From contig NW_019775794.1 in assembly GCF_001039355.2 (NCBI RefSeq), positions 145,470-201,222 on the forward strand: a stretch of DNA of 55,753 nucleotides, given 5' to 3'. The notes under the pieces are model-generated. The model was not told the origin of the DNA. It saw nothing but the letters and a program-made list of their open reading frames with translations, and ran no database searches. A program made the position numbers and the translations under genes. How positions within the stretch are numbered: position 1 is the first letter of the stretch; each line of letters opens with the position of its first letter. Origin of the DNA: Lingula anatina (Eukaryota > Brachiopoda > Lingulata > Lingulida > Lingulidae). Below are positions 1 through 13,517 of this stretch, piece by piece.

Positions 1-1560
1 AAGTTGCAACAGTTTACTAAAAGGTTCTAGAAGTCTTGAATTTTTGTTCGTGTTTTTGCGCAATTTTCTGATCATGTTTCTTAGATTAATAAATCATATA
101 CATATAGGCGCAAACTCAAAATCTTGATCTTATGAGTAATGAATTTGAAGTCCATGAATCTCTTTATCCATATCAGTTGACAAACGAATATTAAATTACT
201 GATTTTTTAAAATGAAATGTCTGTTTTTATTTTCATTATTGAGCGCATATTTCTTCTATGTTTAACCCAGCATACAGAATATTTGAATCTCTTTGAACTT
301 GAACTATAGTGACTTAAATCCTAGAACTGAGAAGTCAAAAATATCTTTATGGATCGTAATTTTCTTGACATTTGAAAACTTGCTGATTTTAAAAATGTCA
401 TTCTACTGTCCGCAAGCGAATATTTTGTTACAAAAGTGAATTCAAAAGAGTTTATAAATTTTAGTGTCTGTTTGGGAGACTTTCGTAAACTTGAACAAAT
501 TTATTTAGCGAAAATAAGTGTAGATCTGTCTGTTTTACCGTGCATAAAATGGAAAATACATTTTGTTTACGGTTGGTATTTATTTCAAATTGTTCACCAT
601 CATAGTAATAAGAATCTGAATAAAAAGCAAAGCGTCAGTAAGATTAATAATGTACATTTCTGGAGTAAAAGTTTGTAAATGAGCAACACGAAAAGTTTCG
701 TTGTAAATGATACCTGTGATATTTAGTTTTTGAACAAATCTGGGTTCTGTGCTAAGATGAAGGGACTATTCATGTGATTGATTATTTCCTAATTTCCAAA
801 TTCTTCTGTCGGTTGGCAGTTAGAGTCTAATTCTCTAACCAACAACTTCCATTCCCTCGCCCAGCAAGTGCAGAAATGTTGTTTTTAATTTCGCGTATTT
901 GAGAAGAATATACGTTCACAAAGTTGAAAAACATTTGCTACAAGATTTTTGGAATTGAAAGTAAATGTAGAAAAAATTAGTAATTCCATGAACTGACCCT
1001 CCGTTTTTTCCCCAGATTTGATTGCTGTACTTTTTGCATATGATGTATGTATTTAATCGATATCATTTTTGTAAGGGGATTTATAATATTTTATATCCCC
1101 AATTTTCAAGGATCTTGCGCTTTCTTTTAAGATAAAGATCCGTCTTCTCAAAACCTATGTCTGGTATAATGTCAACTGCAGTGCAGATGTTGTTTACCCT
1201 TTTTTCTTCCCAGCAAGAAACCTCGAACTCTACTGGTAGTAGCTTTTTAATTTTGAAAAGACCTATGTCTTTTCTGAAATATTTTACTTAACATTAATAA
1301 GATCTAAGATAAGAAGTTGCATTGGTAGTTTATTTGAAAAAATTGTATGCAGAAAAAAGGTTGAATTTGTTACACCTTTGAGTGAGTACTAATGTGGATA
1401 GCAATAATCTTTTCTCCTACTCAAACCTTGAAATTTTAGCGATTAAATTATTCTAATTTACGTTGGGTGTATTATTTAAAATGAATGAATACGTAAATGG
1501 AACTTTGCATTGGTCTTAATAAAAACTTTCTAAATATGCAAAATGTCTTCGTATTTTCAT
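1..1560. other. Intergenic, no gene seen
   Basis: AT-rich sequence. The longest open frames (about 80 codons) start at non-ATG codons, lack codon-like composition and have no recognisable motif. I see no splice-supported exon or ordered repeat here. Confidence 0.6.
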
Positions 1561-1574
1561 TGGCTTAGTAGAAC

Positions 1575-1945
1575 CTTAGGGTTGAAGTTCGATTCCCGGC
1601 TCGGGTACTCCGAAGTGCCTTAATAATTTGTAACTGGAATTTTTTTCAGAATTTTCCTTTGGTTGCTATAAGAAGAAAGTCTACCCGGGGAGGGTGGGTG
1701 GGAACACTTAGAGGAGTGGATAACGCGCTTGCCTCCTAAACAGCAAGTCCCGAGTTCGATTCCTGGCGTTACTGGGTCCCAGCAAATTACCTTTTGCAAA
1801 AATAAAATCCAAATAAGCATTTTAAATTACTACAGTAGGATCATAGAAAAGTAAGACGGGTAAGCTGAGTTGACAGCTCAGTGGGTAAACCAACAGACTA
1901 GTAAGCAGAAGGAAAGTTTAGATGAAGAGTTCGAGACAAGCTGAA
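1575..1945 (+). repeat. Cluster of tRNA-derived (SINE-like) segments
   Basis: Three successive segments resemble tRNA halves. At 1584-1597 there is a T-arm/B-box-like GAAGTTCGATTCCC. At about 1708-1768 a longer stretch has an A-box-like AGTGGATAACGCG, an anticodon-arm-like CTTGCCTCCTAAACAGCAAG and a B box GAGTTCGATTCC (1752-1763). At 1873-1935 a degenerate copy has GCTCAGTGGGTAAA and GAGTTCGAG. The anticodon loop of the middle copy is too long for a working tRNA, so these look like tRNA-Arg(CCT)-like SINE heads or tRNA pseudogenes. Confidence 0.5.
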
Positions 1946-2273
1946 GAAAACTATGCAGAAAATTCACGCTAGCATTTTAATACATTTGTAAAAAAAATGT
2001 TTATTATTGTTCGAACAAATTCAAGCAATTATATCATAGATGTTCACAAAAAGAAAAAAGAAAATTACATCGTCAATATTTCTAACAACATTACATTTCA
2101 AAATATAAATCGAGTTAAAAAATCCAACTAAAACATGTAAATTCTATACATTTTGAAAATTGTTGCTTGAATTACCAATGATTTCTTTAGTTCAGGAATA
2201 CCATGGCCGTCGTAAGAACATAAAATTCATATGTCTAGTCTAGAATCAATAAGCAAATTGATAAATTAACAAT

Positions 2274-2439
2274 CAGACCCGTAGCCAGGGTGGTTGTTGG
2301 GGTTCGGGGGTTAGAAAGAACCGCCCTTTTTGTCAGAAAAGATCCATTCTGGGTATAATTCGATTAAGGTACACAAAGGTTTCATTGTAAATGACCCAGA
2401 AAAATAACTCCTCTTTTGTAAGTGCTGGCTACGGGCCTG
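2274..2439. mobile_element. MITE with CAGRCCCGTAGCCAG terminal inverted repeats
   Basis: A 166-bp element bounded by CAGACCCGTAGCCAG on the left and CTGGCTACGGGCCTG on the right, a 15-bp inverted repeat with one mismatch. No coding capacity. No clear target-site duplication was found. The termini resemble those of non-autonomous hAT-type DNA transposons. A related internal fragment occurs near 20503-20606. Confidence 0.6.
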
Positions 2440-5400
2440 GTGATTTTATATTTTACAACTTTAAAGTTGACATGAGTATTATCGCTGATTTCATCCATTA
2501 ACATTTCTGTCCAAATTCAGTGGTGTGAATGATATCGACCATTCAAAATGCATATGACACTCAAATGTAGGCCTATACATGCACCTCGTATTGTGTCGTC
2601 GTGCTGATGATCGCACACAAAACAAAAGGACAGCCCAAAAAGAAGCCATTTTTGTAAGATCTATGGTCGTTTTGCTTATCGAAATGTGCAGCTTTTGGCC
2701 TGCATCAACTTGTTTTCTTCACATTAAATCTAAAACTTAAATCTGGACACAATTTTAAGTGAACACTACTTTCCACAGTGTGCGAATCAAAAACGGCATG
2801 ACGACACAGTCCGTTAACATGTGTATCCCGCCATATTCATTGTAAAAAATAATGTGCAATCAAAACTAGAAAGATTACGCAAAATCTATCTACACAAAAC
2901 AATTGATTCGACAAATGACGATAAACTCAACTCTGGTCTCTGGTGTTCAATGATCAGGAGACAATAATAACTTCACCAACATGATGTTCAGTACTGACAT
3001 ATGTTAATACTAGATGCACGACCAACCTTCAATAGGTCAATTTGGTCAAAATTTTGTCACGAAAATTTCAACCCTATCGAAGAATGTACTTTGGATAGAA
3101 TGTCTACTTACGATATTTACTTTTTTTATCATGTAAGCAACATCCTACAGTAAAAAAATGCATTTAATTTAGGGGGAATCGTTATACTTCACCTGGTTTT
3201 ATTTTCTAAAAAAAAGTTTTTCACCCCCTCCCAGCATTGAAAATATGGGTCCGTCACTGATCGGACAATATCAGTACACCGAGAACCAGAGGAAGTTTAT
3301 TCTTGTGAAGTAACACTACATGTCTTTTCAATGCGTGTGGGCAATACTACATTCTGTCAGTTTTATAATAGTTTAATTTGTGAAGTGTTATAATTTTGAT
3401 TGTGTTGTTATCAATTTATTGTAGATATAAGTATTGTTTCTATATAACTACATCGTGAATATTTTTCTATACAGATGCATTTTACGTAATGTTTCACCCA
3501 ACGTTTTTTCACCCAAAAGTTAACTTCATCAAAATGAAGAGTGATACCACTCCATATTGCCTAATAGCAGCATTGCCTACACGCCACACTTTGTCAAATA
3601 GAAATCTAGTCGTACCCAAACATCATATAGCGACCACTTTACGAGATTCACTTCATCATTTTCGTTTCTACACATTACTAAACAAGGGACCTTTTTCGCA
3701 GACTTTATTTTTGCTAAAGGAGAGTACCAAGTTTTGATCCCATTTAAGTTAGAGAACTGGACACCCTACTCGGTTCAAACGCATACACAAATAACAATGA
3801 AAACGCTACTGAGGGCAGAGAGACTAACGTGAACATTAATACGATGACATGCAGGGTTGACCATTAGTGACAATTTTATTCATTTATTATTTTTTTCTGA
3901 TTAGATGTTCCATGGATAAAATGCTCGTAATCTGCAAATTTTCATTTGGCACACGTTTTGATGCAGCATATTATTTTACCCAAACCAAACATTACATTTC
4001 ACATTAAATGTCAACCCTGCAAATTGACTAGAGGACAAACTTCGGCATGCGAGACGCAGTCGCCGTCAAATGATGGACGATGTATTCATCTGCTCGCAAA
4101 TGGTTGGAAAAAGTCCCTGAAAATAAACGAAGAAATTTACATTGAAATAACGATCCCAGTTTTTAACATTACAGCAACGCGTTTTGGTACTAATTGTTTT
4201 GTATAAAACAAATCACGGCTCACCTTATCATACGAAAATATTCAATGAAAGAACACATGCATTTTACAACGACATTTCTATTTCTTTAATCATGGCAGAC
4301 CGTTATACAAGAACATCATCCGACATTAAAAAAGCAGCTCAGTTTTGCTTCGTTTCGTTCATTAAACAACTGAGAGAGAGAGAGATAGGTGTTTGTCGGG
4401 AGGGGTGTGGGGTGGGGGCACCCAGGTCCAATATAGAGGTGCATTTTACATGCAAAAGTATCAGAAAATAAAACTGAATGAATTCGAAGTTATATTTATT
4501 TTTAATTACATATAATATTATGTGTATAGAACAAAAAACCTACAATGTCTATACATTATTTAAGGAGCAAAGATTTCCTGTAACGTATGTTCCGGGACAT
4601 ATAATTCTAAGTTTTATATTGCGTTCCGATATATTTTGTAGTAATTCAGTCATGGTAAATTATATATGACGCAAGGATGTTTTTATAAATATTTAAACTG
4701 TAACCCAAGGGACTTTTCATCATTGCTAGGACTACGTAACGTATGTTCCCCGGAAAATTTTTCAGAAAGTTTCATCTTGCCCAAGTACTTGGTGCAATAG
4801 GAAAAGGGTTTTCTGTTGCTGATTGAAAAATATATTGTGATTCCATGTATAGCTTGGAATTTCTAATATAATATTTGGACCATGCATGGAAAATATTTTA
4901 TTTTTAATAAAATTAAGATGTTTGTTTTACTGCCAGGAGGGTGTATTTAGGCTACCCCCAGTTTTATAATATTCAGTGACAAGCAAATTAAAGTCGCTAA
5001 AAACAACTGCTCTGTACAGAAGACGATCATAATTCTTATGTTATACTTGTAGGGGGTAAATTAAAGATCAAAGCCAGTCTTGAATTTTCAAAGTGAGTAA
5101 AACGTTCCACAGCTGGACGGTTTGCATTTGTGACAGAAACATATGTTCCTTTTTGGGTTTAGACGATGAAATATATTTTATTGTTCGTGGTTCCAGGAGA
5201 GTGAAACTTCTTCGTGTGGGACCCTAAAATAATCAAACATAGTTTGCAATTTGTGCACTAAATATTTTCAAGAGAATGCCTGTGACTTCATTTGCACCTC
5301 TATATTGGGTTTGGGTGAGGGGTGTCCATTTGGAGCAGCGAAGGTAATTACCTGCCTTGTCGTCTCATTAAGTTGGAAGACTTGTTTGGAACATTGGACT

Positions 5401-5640
5401 TCTGGAAACCTCTACTTTTGCTTCTTTTTTTGGCATAAGCGTCCCTCTGGAAAATATAAAATAATGAACTATTTCAACTATTTAAAGCTAATTTTGCATT
5501 TTAGATGGAAAGTATCGTTCAAGTCAGCCGAATGCCGCCATGAATATGGTGGTTTCCCCTTTAGAACATCATTTTGGGAAAGTATCGACAAGGCAAACAG
5601 CAATGTTATCTCACATTTATAATCTACAGTACTCACAACA
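2440..5640. other. Intergenic, no supported gene
   Basis: Open frames of 60-123 codons on the plus strand (for example 3489-3737, 3946-4206, 5251-5622) have no recognisable domain, mostly non-ATG starts and no paired splice signals. A short GA run lies at about 4373-4384. Nothing else stands out. Confidence 0.55.
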
Positions 5641-5772
5641 TATTGCCGCTGTTTTCAGTGCAAAATATTTGGCCGAGATGTGGAATTTGTAGCAACATTC
5701 TATGAGACTTATTTCTCCTACATCTTCTGCTGACCTTGGTCCTATCTGAACACCTATCACCAAAATGCTTAC

Positions 5773-5862
5773 CTGATTTACATAATAATAGACACCACCT
5801 TTCCAGACAGAAGCCTCCACTTGAAGATCAGGCTTTGTGATATAATCAGGCGCATTGGAAGC
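5773..5862 (-). CDS. Possible orphan 30-codon exon
   Basis: On the minus strand a 90-bp open segment, exactly 30 codons, follows a pyrimidine-containing TAG acceptor and ends in CAG|GTAAGC, a strong donor. Its translation includes YITKPDLQVEASVWKGG and is more protein-like than the frames around it. No neighbouring exon could be linked to it within 1-9000, so it may be chance or a pseudo-exon. I do not recognise the family. Confidence 0.18.
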
Positions 5863-5993
5863 CTATCCCGGGAAGAGGATTTGGGTTTGCTGAAATCATA
5901 ATGAAAAAAAAGAAACAATCGGAATTCAGCCACCACACTCGATATCAAGTAATAAGACTGAGCATGATTTCATTAGTATAACGAATGAGCAAC

Positions 5994-6020
5994 ACCCCCC
6001 CCCCCACACACACACACAGA
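5994..6020. repeat. C tract plus (CA)n microsatellite
   Basis: A run of C followed directly by a short CA repeat. Confidence 0.8.
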
Positions 6021-6410
6021 AAAACTGTCGAGTGAGATTGTGCTAGAGAAGACAAGATGCAATTGTGTCGAATTAACTACGTTACCATCAAGTTATTGCA
6101 CACACTTGTCATCTTGTGAAATAAACAAAGCAAGATATTTTATTTTCTATACTTTTGTGACTGTATTTATTTCCGGTTATGCCTGATCATTTGTTCTTGC
6201 AAAAAAATCCACTTTTGATTCTTCTCGATCGGAATTGTGTACATAATTTGCATCCTACATGATTTTTCGGTGTATTTTTATCGCCCTGTACAACAGACTT
6301 AAGTGGCCTAGCACTACTACAAGTGACACCTCTAGCGTTTTATTTGGCACTGCTGAGGAACGCAGCAATTCCTCGAATACCGTGAAGTTCAGAGCTACTT
6401 CTATGTATAT

Positions 6411-6431
6411 GGGGCGGGGGGGGGGGGGGGG
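6411..6431. repeat. G homopolymer tract
   Basis: GGGGC followed by a long uninterrupted G run. It is prone to sequencing length error and could form a G-rich secondary structure. Confidence 0.85.
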
Positions 6432-7867
6432 TCTCAGTAGCTGAGTACGTTATTTAGCCAAGTTTTAGTGTGCCCTGGTATCTCTTCACATGAAAATAAT
6501 TTTCTGGCCAGTTTTGTCCATGCTCTTCTCTAACACTTAAGACCCAAACTTGGTTTCCGTGATCATCAATCTGTCAAGAATCGGGGATGAATAGAGGGCA
6601 ATTTTGATAAGTAATGGACCATTATTGCGAATATACTCCACCAATTCATTAGAAAGGCTTAAAAGGATAGGCCCTATTACTGTTCGTTTTGGCCAAAAAT
6701 CCGATTTTCCTCGGGTAAACGACGATTCCCCCATACTTCGCGATAGTTAATGAATCCATTCCGACATTCACAGTTAGTCCATTCTTTTTTAAGTTAGGAT
6801 TTTTGTTGGATTTTTGATAGTCCCTCTCAAATTTAAAGATTAAATAAGAAAAAGTTAAATTTAACGTCTTCTTAGAACAGTTTTAACTGATAACAGTACA
6901 AGCGATTCAATTTCTAGGCAGGTACACGTCTCTTCAAGTTTGTAAATTAACAACGCAACTCTTTCTTCAGTGGATGGACTAGACTAGTTTTTCAGTCAAA
7001 CAATTTGTAATTCAGAACAGTAGCTAACTTAGATCTTGTCACTAGAGTTATGCTGTTCGGCGCTAAGCAAAAATATTACATACATATAAATAATACGTAA
7101 GCACATCAGTAAGCCAATAACCTACTAAAAAAAAAAAAAACAACTAATCATTAAATACGCGACCGTAGTACGTCATAAGTATGTGGCGCAGACAGCGTTA
7201 AACAAATATGCACCATTTTCACGTGAAGTCATTTAAATCAAAATCTCGAGAAGCAAATTGCGTACACATACACATGTATCACTATTTAGTCATTGATTAA
7301 CTGCTGCGCTGGGGACGATTGGCAATTTATTAAAGCAGACTGACAGTACTTTAGGCCCAGTTTGACATTTTGTGCCAATTTTTACTTTTCTCGCGCATTC
7401 TAGCGATTTTTTCGCAATCTCTTTCGGATTATTAATATTTCTGTTTAGATATTGTGCAGTAGGCATCATCAAGACATACAATACAACTAACACTTCGGCA
7501 GTCGTCTCGGCACTGATATGGTTCAGCATTTCACGTGTGTCGTTCACCTTCCTCCGGGGAACATAAACCCCTGAAGTGATGTACACACTGAAACGGAATG
7601 CGATATATTTAAAATCATGAAATGAGTTTATTAAAACAATAGCATCCAAAAGGTTGAAGTTATAGCAATATATAAGTGCAAATAAAAATTTAAAACCCTC
7701 TCATCACATAACTCAAGCAGCTGAGTCGCAAAGTGACAGCGAATGAAAATGTTTGAATTTTTAAAAAAGTAAAACGATATTCCTTCTCCCAATCATATTG
7801 ATTAATTTGGGGATATTGCGCTTTCTCTCGACGTTTTCACTATTCTACTGCTATACTTGTTCATCAG
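6432..7867. other. Intergenic, no supported gene
   Basis: AT-rich. It contains a 119-codon minus-strand frame (7290-7649) with one hydrophobic stretch (about 23 residues) but no recognisable family, and a short A run near 7127-7140. No splice-supported model could be built. Confidence 0.5.
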
Positions 7868-8137
7868 TGTGATGATTGACGTTTGTTTATATAACTGCCA
7901 ATCAAGCCATCCACTTTCAATAGCTTTGATTGGCACCTCTCAATCATAGGAGGTAAAATCTCCTTCGCAGGATGATCGTGATTGACGTTTGTTTAACTAA
8001 CCGTCAATCAAGCTGTCAAAATTGACGGCTTTGATTGACACATATCAATCACGGGAGGTAAAAGTTCCATTGCGAGACGACTGTGATTGACGTCTGATTA
8101 TACAGCCGTCAATCAAGTGTATCTGATTGACGGAATA
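7868..8137. repeat. Tandem repeat, about 107-bp period, with internal inverted ATTGACG motifs
   Basis: Three decayed copies begin near 7870, 7977 and 8083 with GTGATTGACGTTTGTTTA-like sequence followed by GTCAATCAAG. Each copy contains alternating TTGATTGAC and GTCAATCAA, so each unit can fold back on itself. GGGAGGTAAAA-like sequence recurs between the inverted motifs. Confidence 0.75.
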
Positions 8138-8884
8138 TGAAATTTCAAACTTTTCATGTATATTCTTCTCGCAATTCTAATTTGGCTTGGTTGTTCAACT
8201 TCATTCGGTGACGCTAAAGTGAGCTGAAAACTTGGTTTTAATATGCTTTTAGTTCTTAACAGCTGGCAGCAGTTTTTCATACGAGTCATTCTTCCTCGTT
8301 TAAAACTCACTTAAAAGTGAAATTCTTTTCAACCACAACAGGTTTGTCTACCTGTGATAGAAATAAACGAGCAGATTTAAATCACTGAGATAAAATAGCA
8401 TATTTCCCCAATCCATGATAATGTGCGTATTTAGAACTATGAAAGTGANAAAAAGTTGTCCATCTCGACAACAGTGATATGGATATGGTGAACGGAGTTG
8501 GTCATAGATGGTTATGTCTGCAACACTTATTTTCTTGAACAACATAAAACATTTTATTCTGGGAATTTCACTAATGGACTGCAGCAAGCTTGAAGCAATG
8601 TATAAGTCAAGTTTAGATTAAAGAGAGACAAACTATTCTACAAAATTCAAACTTGTGTAAGTTTTATTTTTTTATTTTTAGAAAATTTCCATTCCTTTCC
8701 ATTATGCAGCATCAGGCCTGCAGAATTATTCCCCACTATTCTGTCTTGGGTTAAGAGAAATCGAAAAATAAATAAATAAATAAAATACACAAGAAGAAAA
8801 GATAACTTCATAATGCATGAAATAGAAAAAAAAAAATAACCAAAAAAGTTTGATTTTATTTCATGCAGTGTAAATGTATGTACA
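8138..8884. other. Intergenic, no gene seen
   Basis: No coding signal. One ambiguous base (n at 8449) lies inside a minus-strand open frame that has no recognisable product. A short (AAAT)n run lies near 8768-8784. Confidence 0.55.
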
Positions 8885-8889
8885 TACTG

Positions 8890-9057
8890 CAGGGGCGGAT
8901 ATAGGCCGTCTTCTGGGTCTTCTGGAAGACGGTCAGATTTTCAAGTTTACATTGTCAGCCATCTAATGTTTTCTGTCGGAAGACGGTCAAAAATGGATGA
9001 TGGATCAACGAAGATAATTTGGAAGACTGTCAGAAAATATCTCTGGATCCGCCCCTG
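8890..9057. mobile_element. MITE, CAGGGGCGGAT termini, copy 1
   Basis: A 168-bp element starting CAGGGGCGGAT and ending ATCCGCCCCTG. It is flanked by a direct TACTG duplication (8885-8889 and 9058-9062), which fits a target-site duplication. The interior has CTTCTGGAAGACGGTCAG-like motifs in both orientations and no coding capacity. A second, older copy lies at 19880-20047. Confidence 0.75.
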
Positions 9058-9062
9058 TACTG

Positions 9063-10571
9063 AGCATAATTTGTGACATCAAGAACGTAATGTTCCTTAA
9101 TTCATCATCATCATCATCCTTCCCCTTTGGGTGAAATGGCAGCAGCATCAGCAACATGATAAGACCAAAGTTGTTTCTGTCTCATTATTGCAGGGATAAA
9201 CCTCATTTGTGTGCAGACCAGTGTCATTCATGATAGTGTCACACAGAAAAGAAAGGAAGTGTGAAAAATGAGGGAGAATACATGTACATGTTGTACTCAA
9301 TGAATGTGGTAAAAATAGATAAACGCAAAGAAAGAGACCAACAGGACCATATCTTTTTTTAATAAACTAAAATTTATCCAAGTTCTTAAAATTTAATGTA
9401 TTCTAATATCTTTTACTTTTTTTGGAATCAAACCAATTTAAATATTATCATCGTACTATCCAACTTTTAAGTTGGAACTCAATAATAATTGGTTTCATTA
9501 TTACTACACAGTCATGACCCCTTCCGTGTCACTGGATGATCAATGAAACCCTGTAGATTGTGTAGGAAAAGACTTCTGCAAGTTTAAAACAAAAGAGAGT
9601 TAGAGAGTTTTTACTTTCCAGATATTTCAATACAGCAAAATTCAATGATGATGAAAAATAATAAAGTATGAACTGCATTCTGCATGTAGCTATGCAAGTT
9701 ACACAGCACAGCCACTGATTTCAAGTAACTGCTCTTTATTTTGTAAGGATTATGAGCACTATAATGCTCTAGTTATCATCACAAATACAACTTAAAATGT
9801 TGTATGCTCAGGATTCTGGTACTTGGTATAGCTGGATAAATACATTCTGAATTTCAGCATATGCATTAAAAGTATTTGTTGTAAGACTGAAGACAGAAAA
9901 GACACCTGAAACATTACAGGAGATACAACTATAGCTACCTTCTATACCAAAAAATAAATAAATACATAAATAAGTCTTCTAAATAAATCTTATCAGAATG
10001 ACAGCGCTGGACAAGATGACAATGAACAATTACTACACCTGGCTGTTACAACTTGAGTCTGCTCACATCTTTATTTTATTATTTCTTCAGCATTCACATT
10101 AAAATCTGTTACATTCACCAGGACTGTTGTAAAAAAACATGTTATTCCATTGAACAATTTCCATGCACAACTAAAATCTTCACATACTAATTTTCATATC
10201 TAAAACACTCTTTTAAATGACTAAAATCAAATTATCAAATGATAGTAGTGAATTTTAAGAAAAAAAAAACCTTTGCTTTCACAGTTTATCAACAGGGTAG
10301 TGAGATGCACAATTAACTGTATGTACATAATTGGAAGCTAAATATCATTTTATACACAGCAAACCAGTTACTTATTTTACAAAGCACCTGGTTTTCACAA
10401 TGGAGTTTATATCTGTTTTACATATAACAAAGCACAACATTAAATTCATTTTCTCACACACTATGTAATCCATAATAAAACCTGAAAAGAATGAGGCAAT
10501 AAATACTACATTTTGAATGTCTTGTTTCCTTTAAAGATCAGTTCCAGATATAATATTGACGTATCAGATAA

Positions 10572-10656
<85 letters not shown>

Positions 10657-11494
10657 GAGGATTTATAGTTATTTTTATTGAAATAAACTATTTTTTATTG
10701 TGTCATGATAACATTTTGTCTGAAAAAATTATAGGTCTATCAAAGTACTGAAATGAAATTCAAATGTAGGGATTGTATGATAGATATCAATGATACCGTC
10801 AGTTTTTGTACTCATATTTTGTGTTACCTTAAATTACAAATCTCATATCAAGTCTTAGCATTTAAAAGATATCAATAAAAAGTAAGGCCAATATAGAAAG
10901 GGGACCAAATTTAGTCCATTTACTTTTAAACTGAACTCAAGACATACCTTCAGAAAAATTATAAATAGATTTTTATAAATGACTTTTCAATGTGAGTGAT
11001 GAAGTAACATTTTGAATTTCTACATTATGTTTTAACCAATTTTTCCAGTTTTATTCAATATTTCTTTTCTTTTACTTTTCTTACCCTTTTTGTTATTTAT
11101 TCATTGCATTGTAAAGTCTACTGAACAAATTTGGACTTAAGCCTAGAGATAAATTGTATTATAATTATCAATATTATTATTATACATGAAGAGTACTCAC
11201 TACTGTACATGTAAGTTGCTGGATTTAAAATATTTTATTTTAATATCTGACATATTATTGTATCACAAACTGTGAATGAGGACACATAATAGCACCTGAA
11301 ACAAGTATACTTGGCAACAGCAAACAACCTATCTATTGTCTAAAACAACATATTTATAAACAATTTAAATTTCTGACATAAAATAAGTTGTGATTAGTAT
11401 TTCTGTTCACCAGACATTAATGGTTCAACCTGTATGTACTATCTGAAGGTAGCACTTCTGCCATATCACCAGTTTATGTGGAAGTTGCTGCCAT
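9063..11494 (-). other. RBCK1 3' UTR and downstream sequence
   Basis: Downstream of the RBCK1 stop on the minus strand. Several AATAAA signals occur; one at 11096-11101 lies about 400 bases after the stop and is a plausible polyadenylation signal. The 3' end cannot be fixed from sequence alone. No other gene is seen; (TCA)n runs lie near 9105-9118. Confidence 0.5.
10574..10655. repeat. Compound (GT)n(GA)n microsatellite
   Basis: An uninterrupted GT run to about 10610 passes directly into a GA run with one interruption. It lies downstream of the likely RBCK1 3' end. Confidence 0.95.
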
Positions 11495-13450
11495 CTAGTG
11501 ACAGTTTTGACAGTTGTCATGACACCTCTGTGCATTCACACGACACATGCAACCTCCACTGATGTCACCCGGGCCCTGAAATAGTCATAATTTGGAAAAT
11601 TTCTGAAAATCGCTGACATAATTTTTAATCATGCATACCTCCACTTACATATAGATATTTATCTTATCTCAAATAGTCTCTTCATCACTTAACTACAACT
11701 AAGATGACACAAATATATTCCTAAAAGGAAGAAATTCAAAGAAACAGAATAAATGATAGCTGAAAGTTTTAAGATATTTAGAAATCTTGTGCCATTAATG
11801 CTATGTGCTTGGATGAAAATGAACTCTGCAAACATTTACTGTATTAATTCATAATTTAAGCTAAAATACTGAATGAAAACAATAAATTTATAAAATAAAA
11901 ACCTACTGCAGGTCCCCATCTGGGTCCTCTTGTGACCCAGCAAATTTCTGTTTTACAAAAACTGCATTTTATCCAATCACATCCATCCTTCTTCTGCACT
12001 ATGACCCTACAATGTGGACATCGCATGGCATCTCCATCTCTGATCAGTTTCTAGAAAAGCAGAACAGACTAATACTACAGCAAATCCAGGAACAGTGCAT
12101 ATTTTGGCTGTTACAAACAAAAACACTTTATAAGATTCGGTGTAACCTGACATCCCCCCCCTCCCCACCTTGATGAAGTCTACCTATGATGATTCCTACT
12201 ACATGGTAGCAAGAAACAACATATTACAGAGGATAAGGCAAACCACTGTAAGTGGAATTCTCATGTTCTATATTTTGTAGGAAAAACATGCATGTGGATG
12301 TAAGAAAAATTTACTTCATTAGGAAAGGACATGGTCTGGCCTCAAGTGCTTCAGTTTTACAGTATATCAGGTATATGTTGAAATGTGAACGGCCCTTTCT
12401 TTCAATTTGTATTAAAACAGGGCACCCCCACATCCCTCCAACCAGCTGTTCCCTTGCCAGTGTTACCTCTAACATGTCATTGGTCTGCTTGGCAGCCTTG
12501 TCATTTCCTGCTCTGATCTTCAGGTCTTCCTGGTACTGCTTACAGTTGATGCCTTCATGGATTGCCTTACATGTCAGGCAGTTCTTCTTGCCACAAACTG
12601 GACAGTCAAAGAAATTTACCTAGTTTGTTAGAGAAGAGAAAACAATTAAGAGTGAACTGAATCACAAAACCTGAAAACTGAAAACATGACTGTGTATTTG
12701 CATGATGAAACAACATATGACTTAGTCTAGTAGCAATTTATTTCAAATACAACAATAACACTGTAAAAGTTAGTGGTCAAAATCTGAACAACAGAATAAA
12801 TTAATAAATTGGATGTGTCCGACCTACCTCATCCTCATATATACACCAGCCCCTGCAGTCTGCTGTCTTACAGTGGTAACTATTCACAGCCTGGGACTCA
12901 GCCTGGGACAGACTCAGCTGCAAGTATTTCTGGAAGACTTCATTGGAAACAAGCTGAAAAACAAACATGCATGAAGCCAATATGGTTCATCTCAGCCAGA
13001 AGTGGATGTGTAATGTTGGGGATGACATGGAATAATTGACAGAAATATAACTGAATCAGAATCACTAATAACAAGACACAGCAATATTGTGGGGGTTATT
13101 TTTGGTAACATTAATCCATGGCATTTATCTGCTTAAAATGGACAATAAACATTACTTGTCCGCAGATAAGTTCAACAAGAAATGGTTTTATGTAGCAGTA
13201 CTTGAGTAAAAAAATTTGTTTAAAAATTTTAACTTTATCCTTTTAAAGGGTAATTATGAGTGTCAAATATTTCACAAAAGTGATGGTTGGAAGAACAAAC
13301 TGTAAGCGAAACTAGAAAAATCTGGTGATTGCATTATTTTTCATGGCAAAGCTCCATGTACACTCCCTTTAAATGATGTAAAATAACATATATGTTATTT
13401 TACATCATTATTATATATTTTTATTATTCGCATTATTATATTATTCACAT

Positions 13451-13517
<67 letters not shown>

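Noticed and set aside
1708-1768. Functional tRNA-Arg gene
   Set aside because: The anticodon loop is too long and the acceptor stem does not pair, so it is treated as a tRNA-derived repeat.
7290-7649. 119-codon minus-strand open frame with one hydrophobic stretch
   Set aside because: It has no recognisable family, no splice context and no upstream leader, and sits in AT-rich intergenic DNA where such frames arise by chance.
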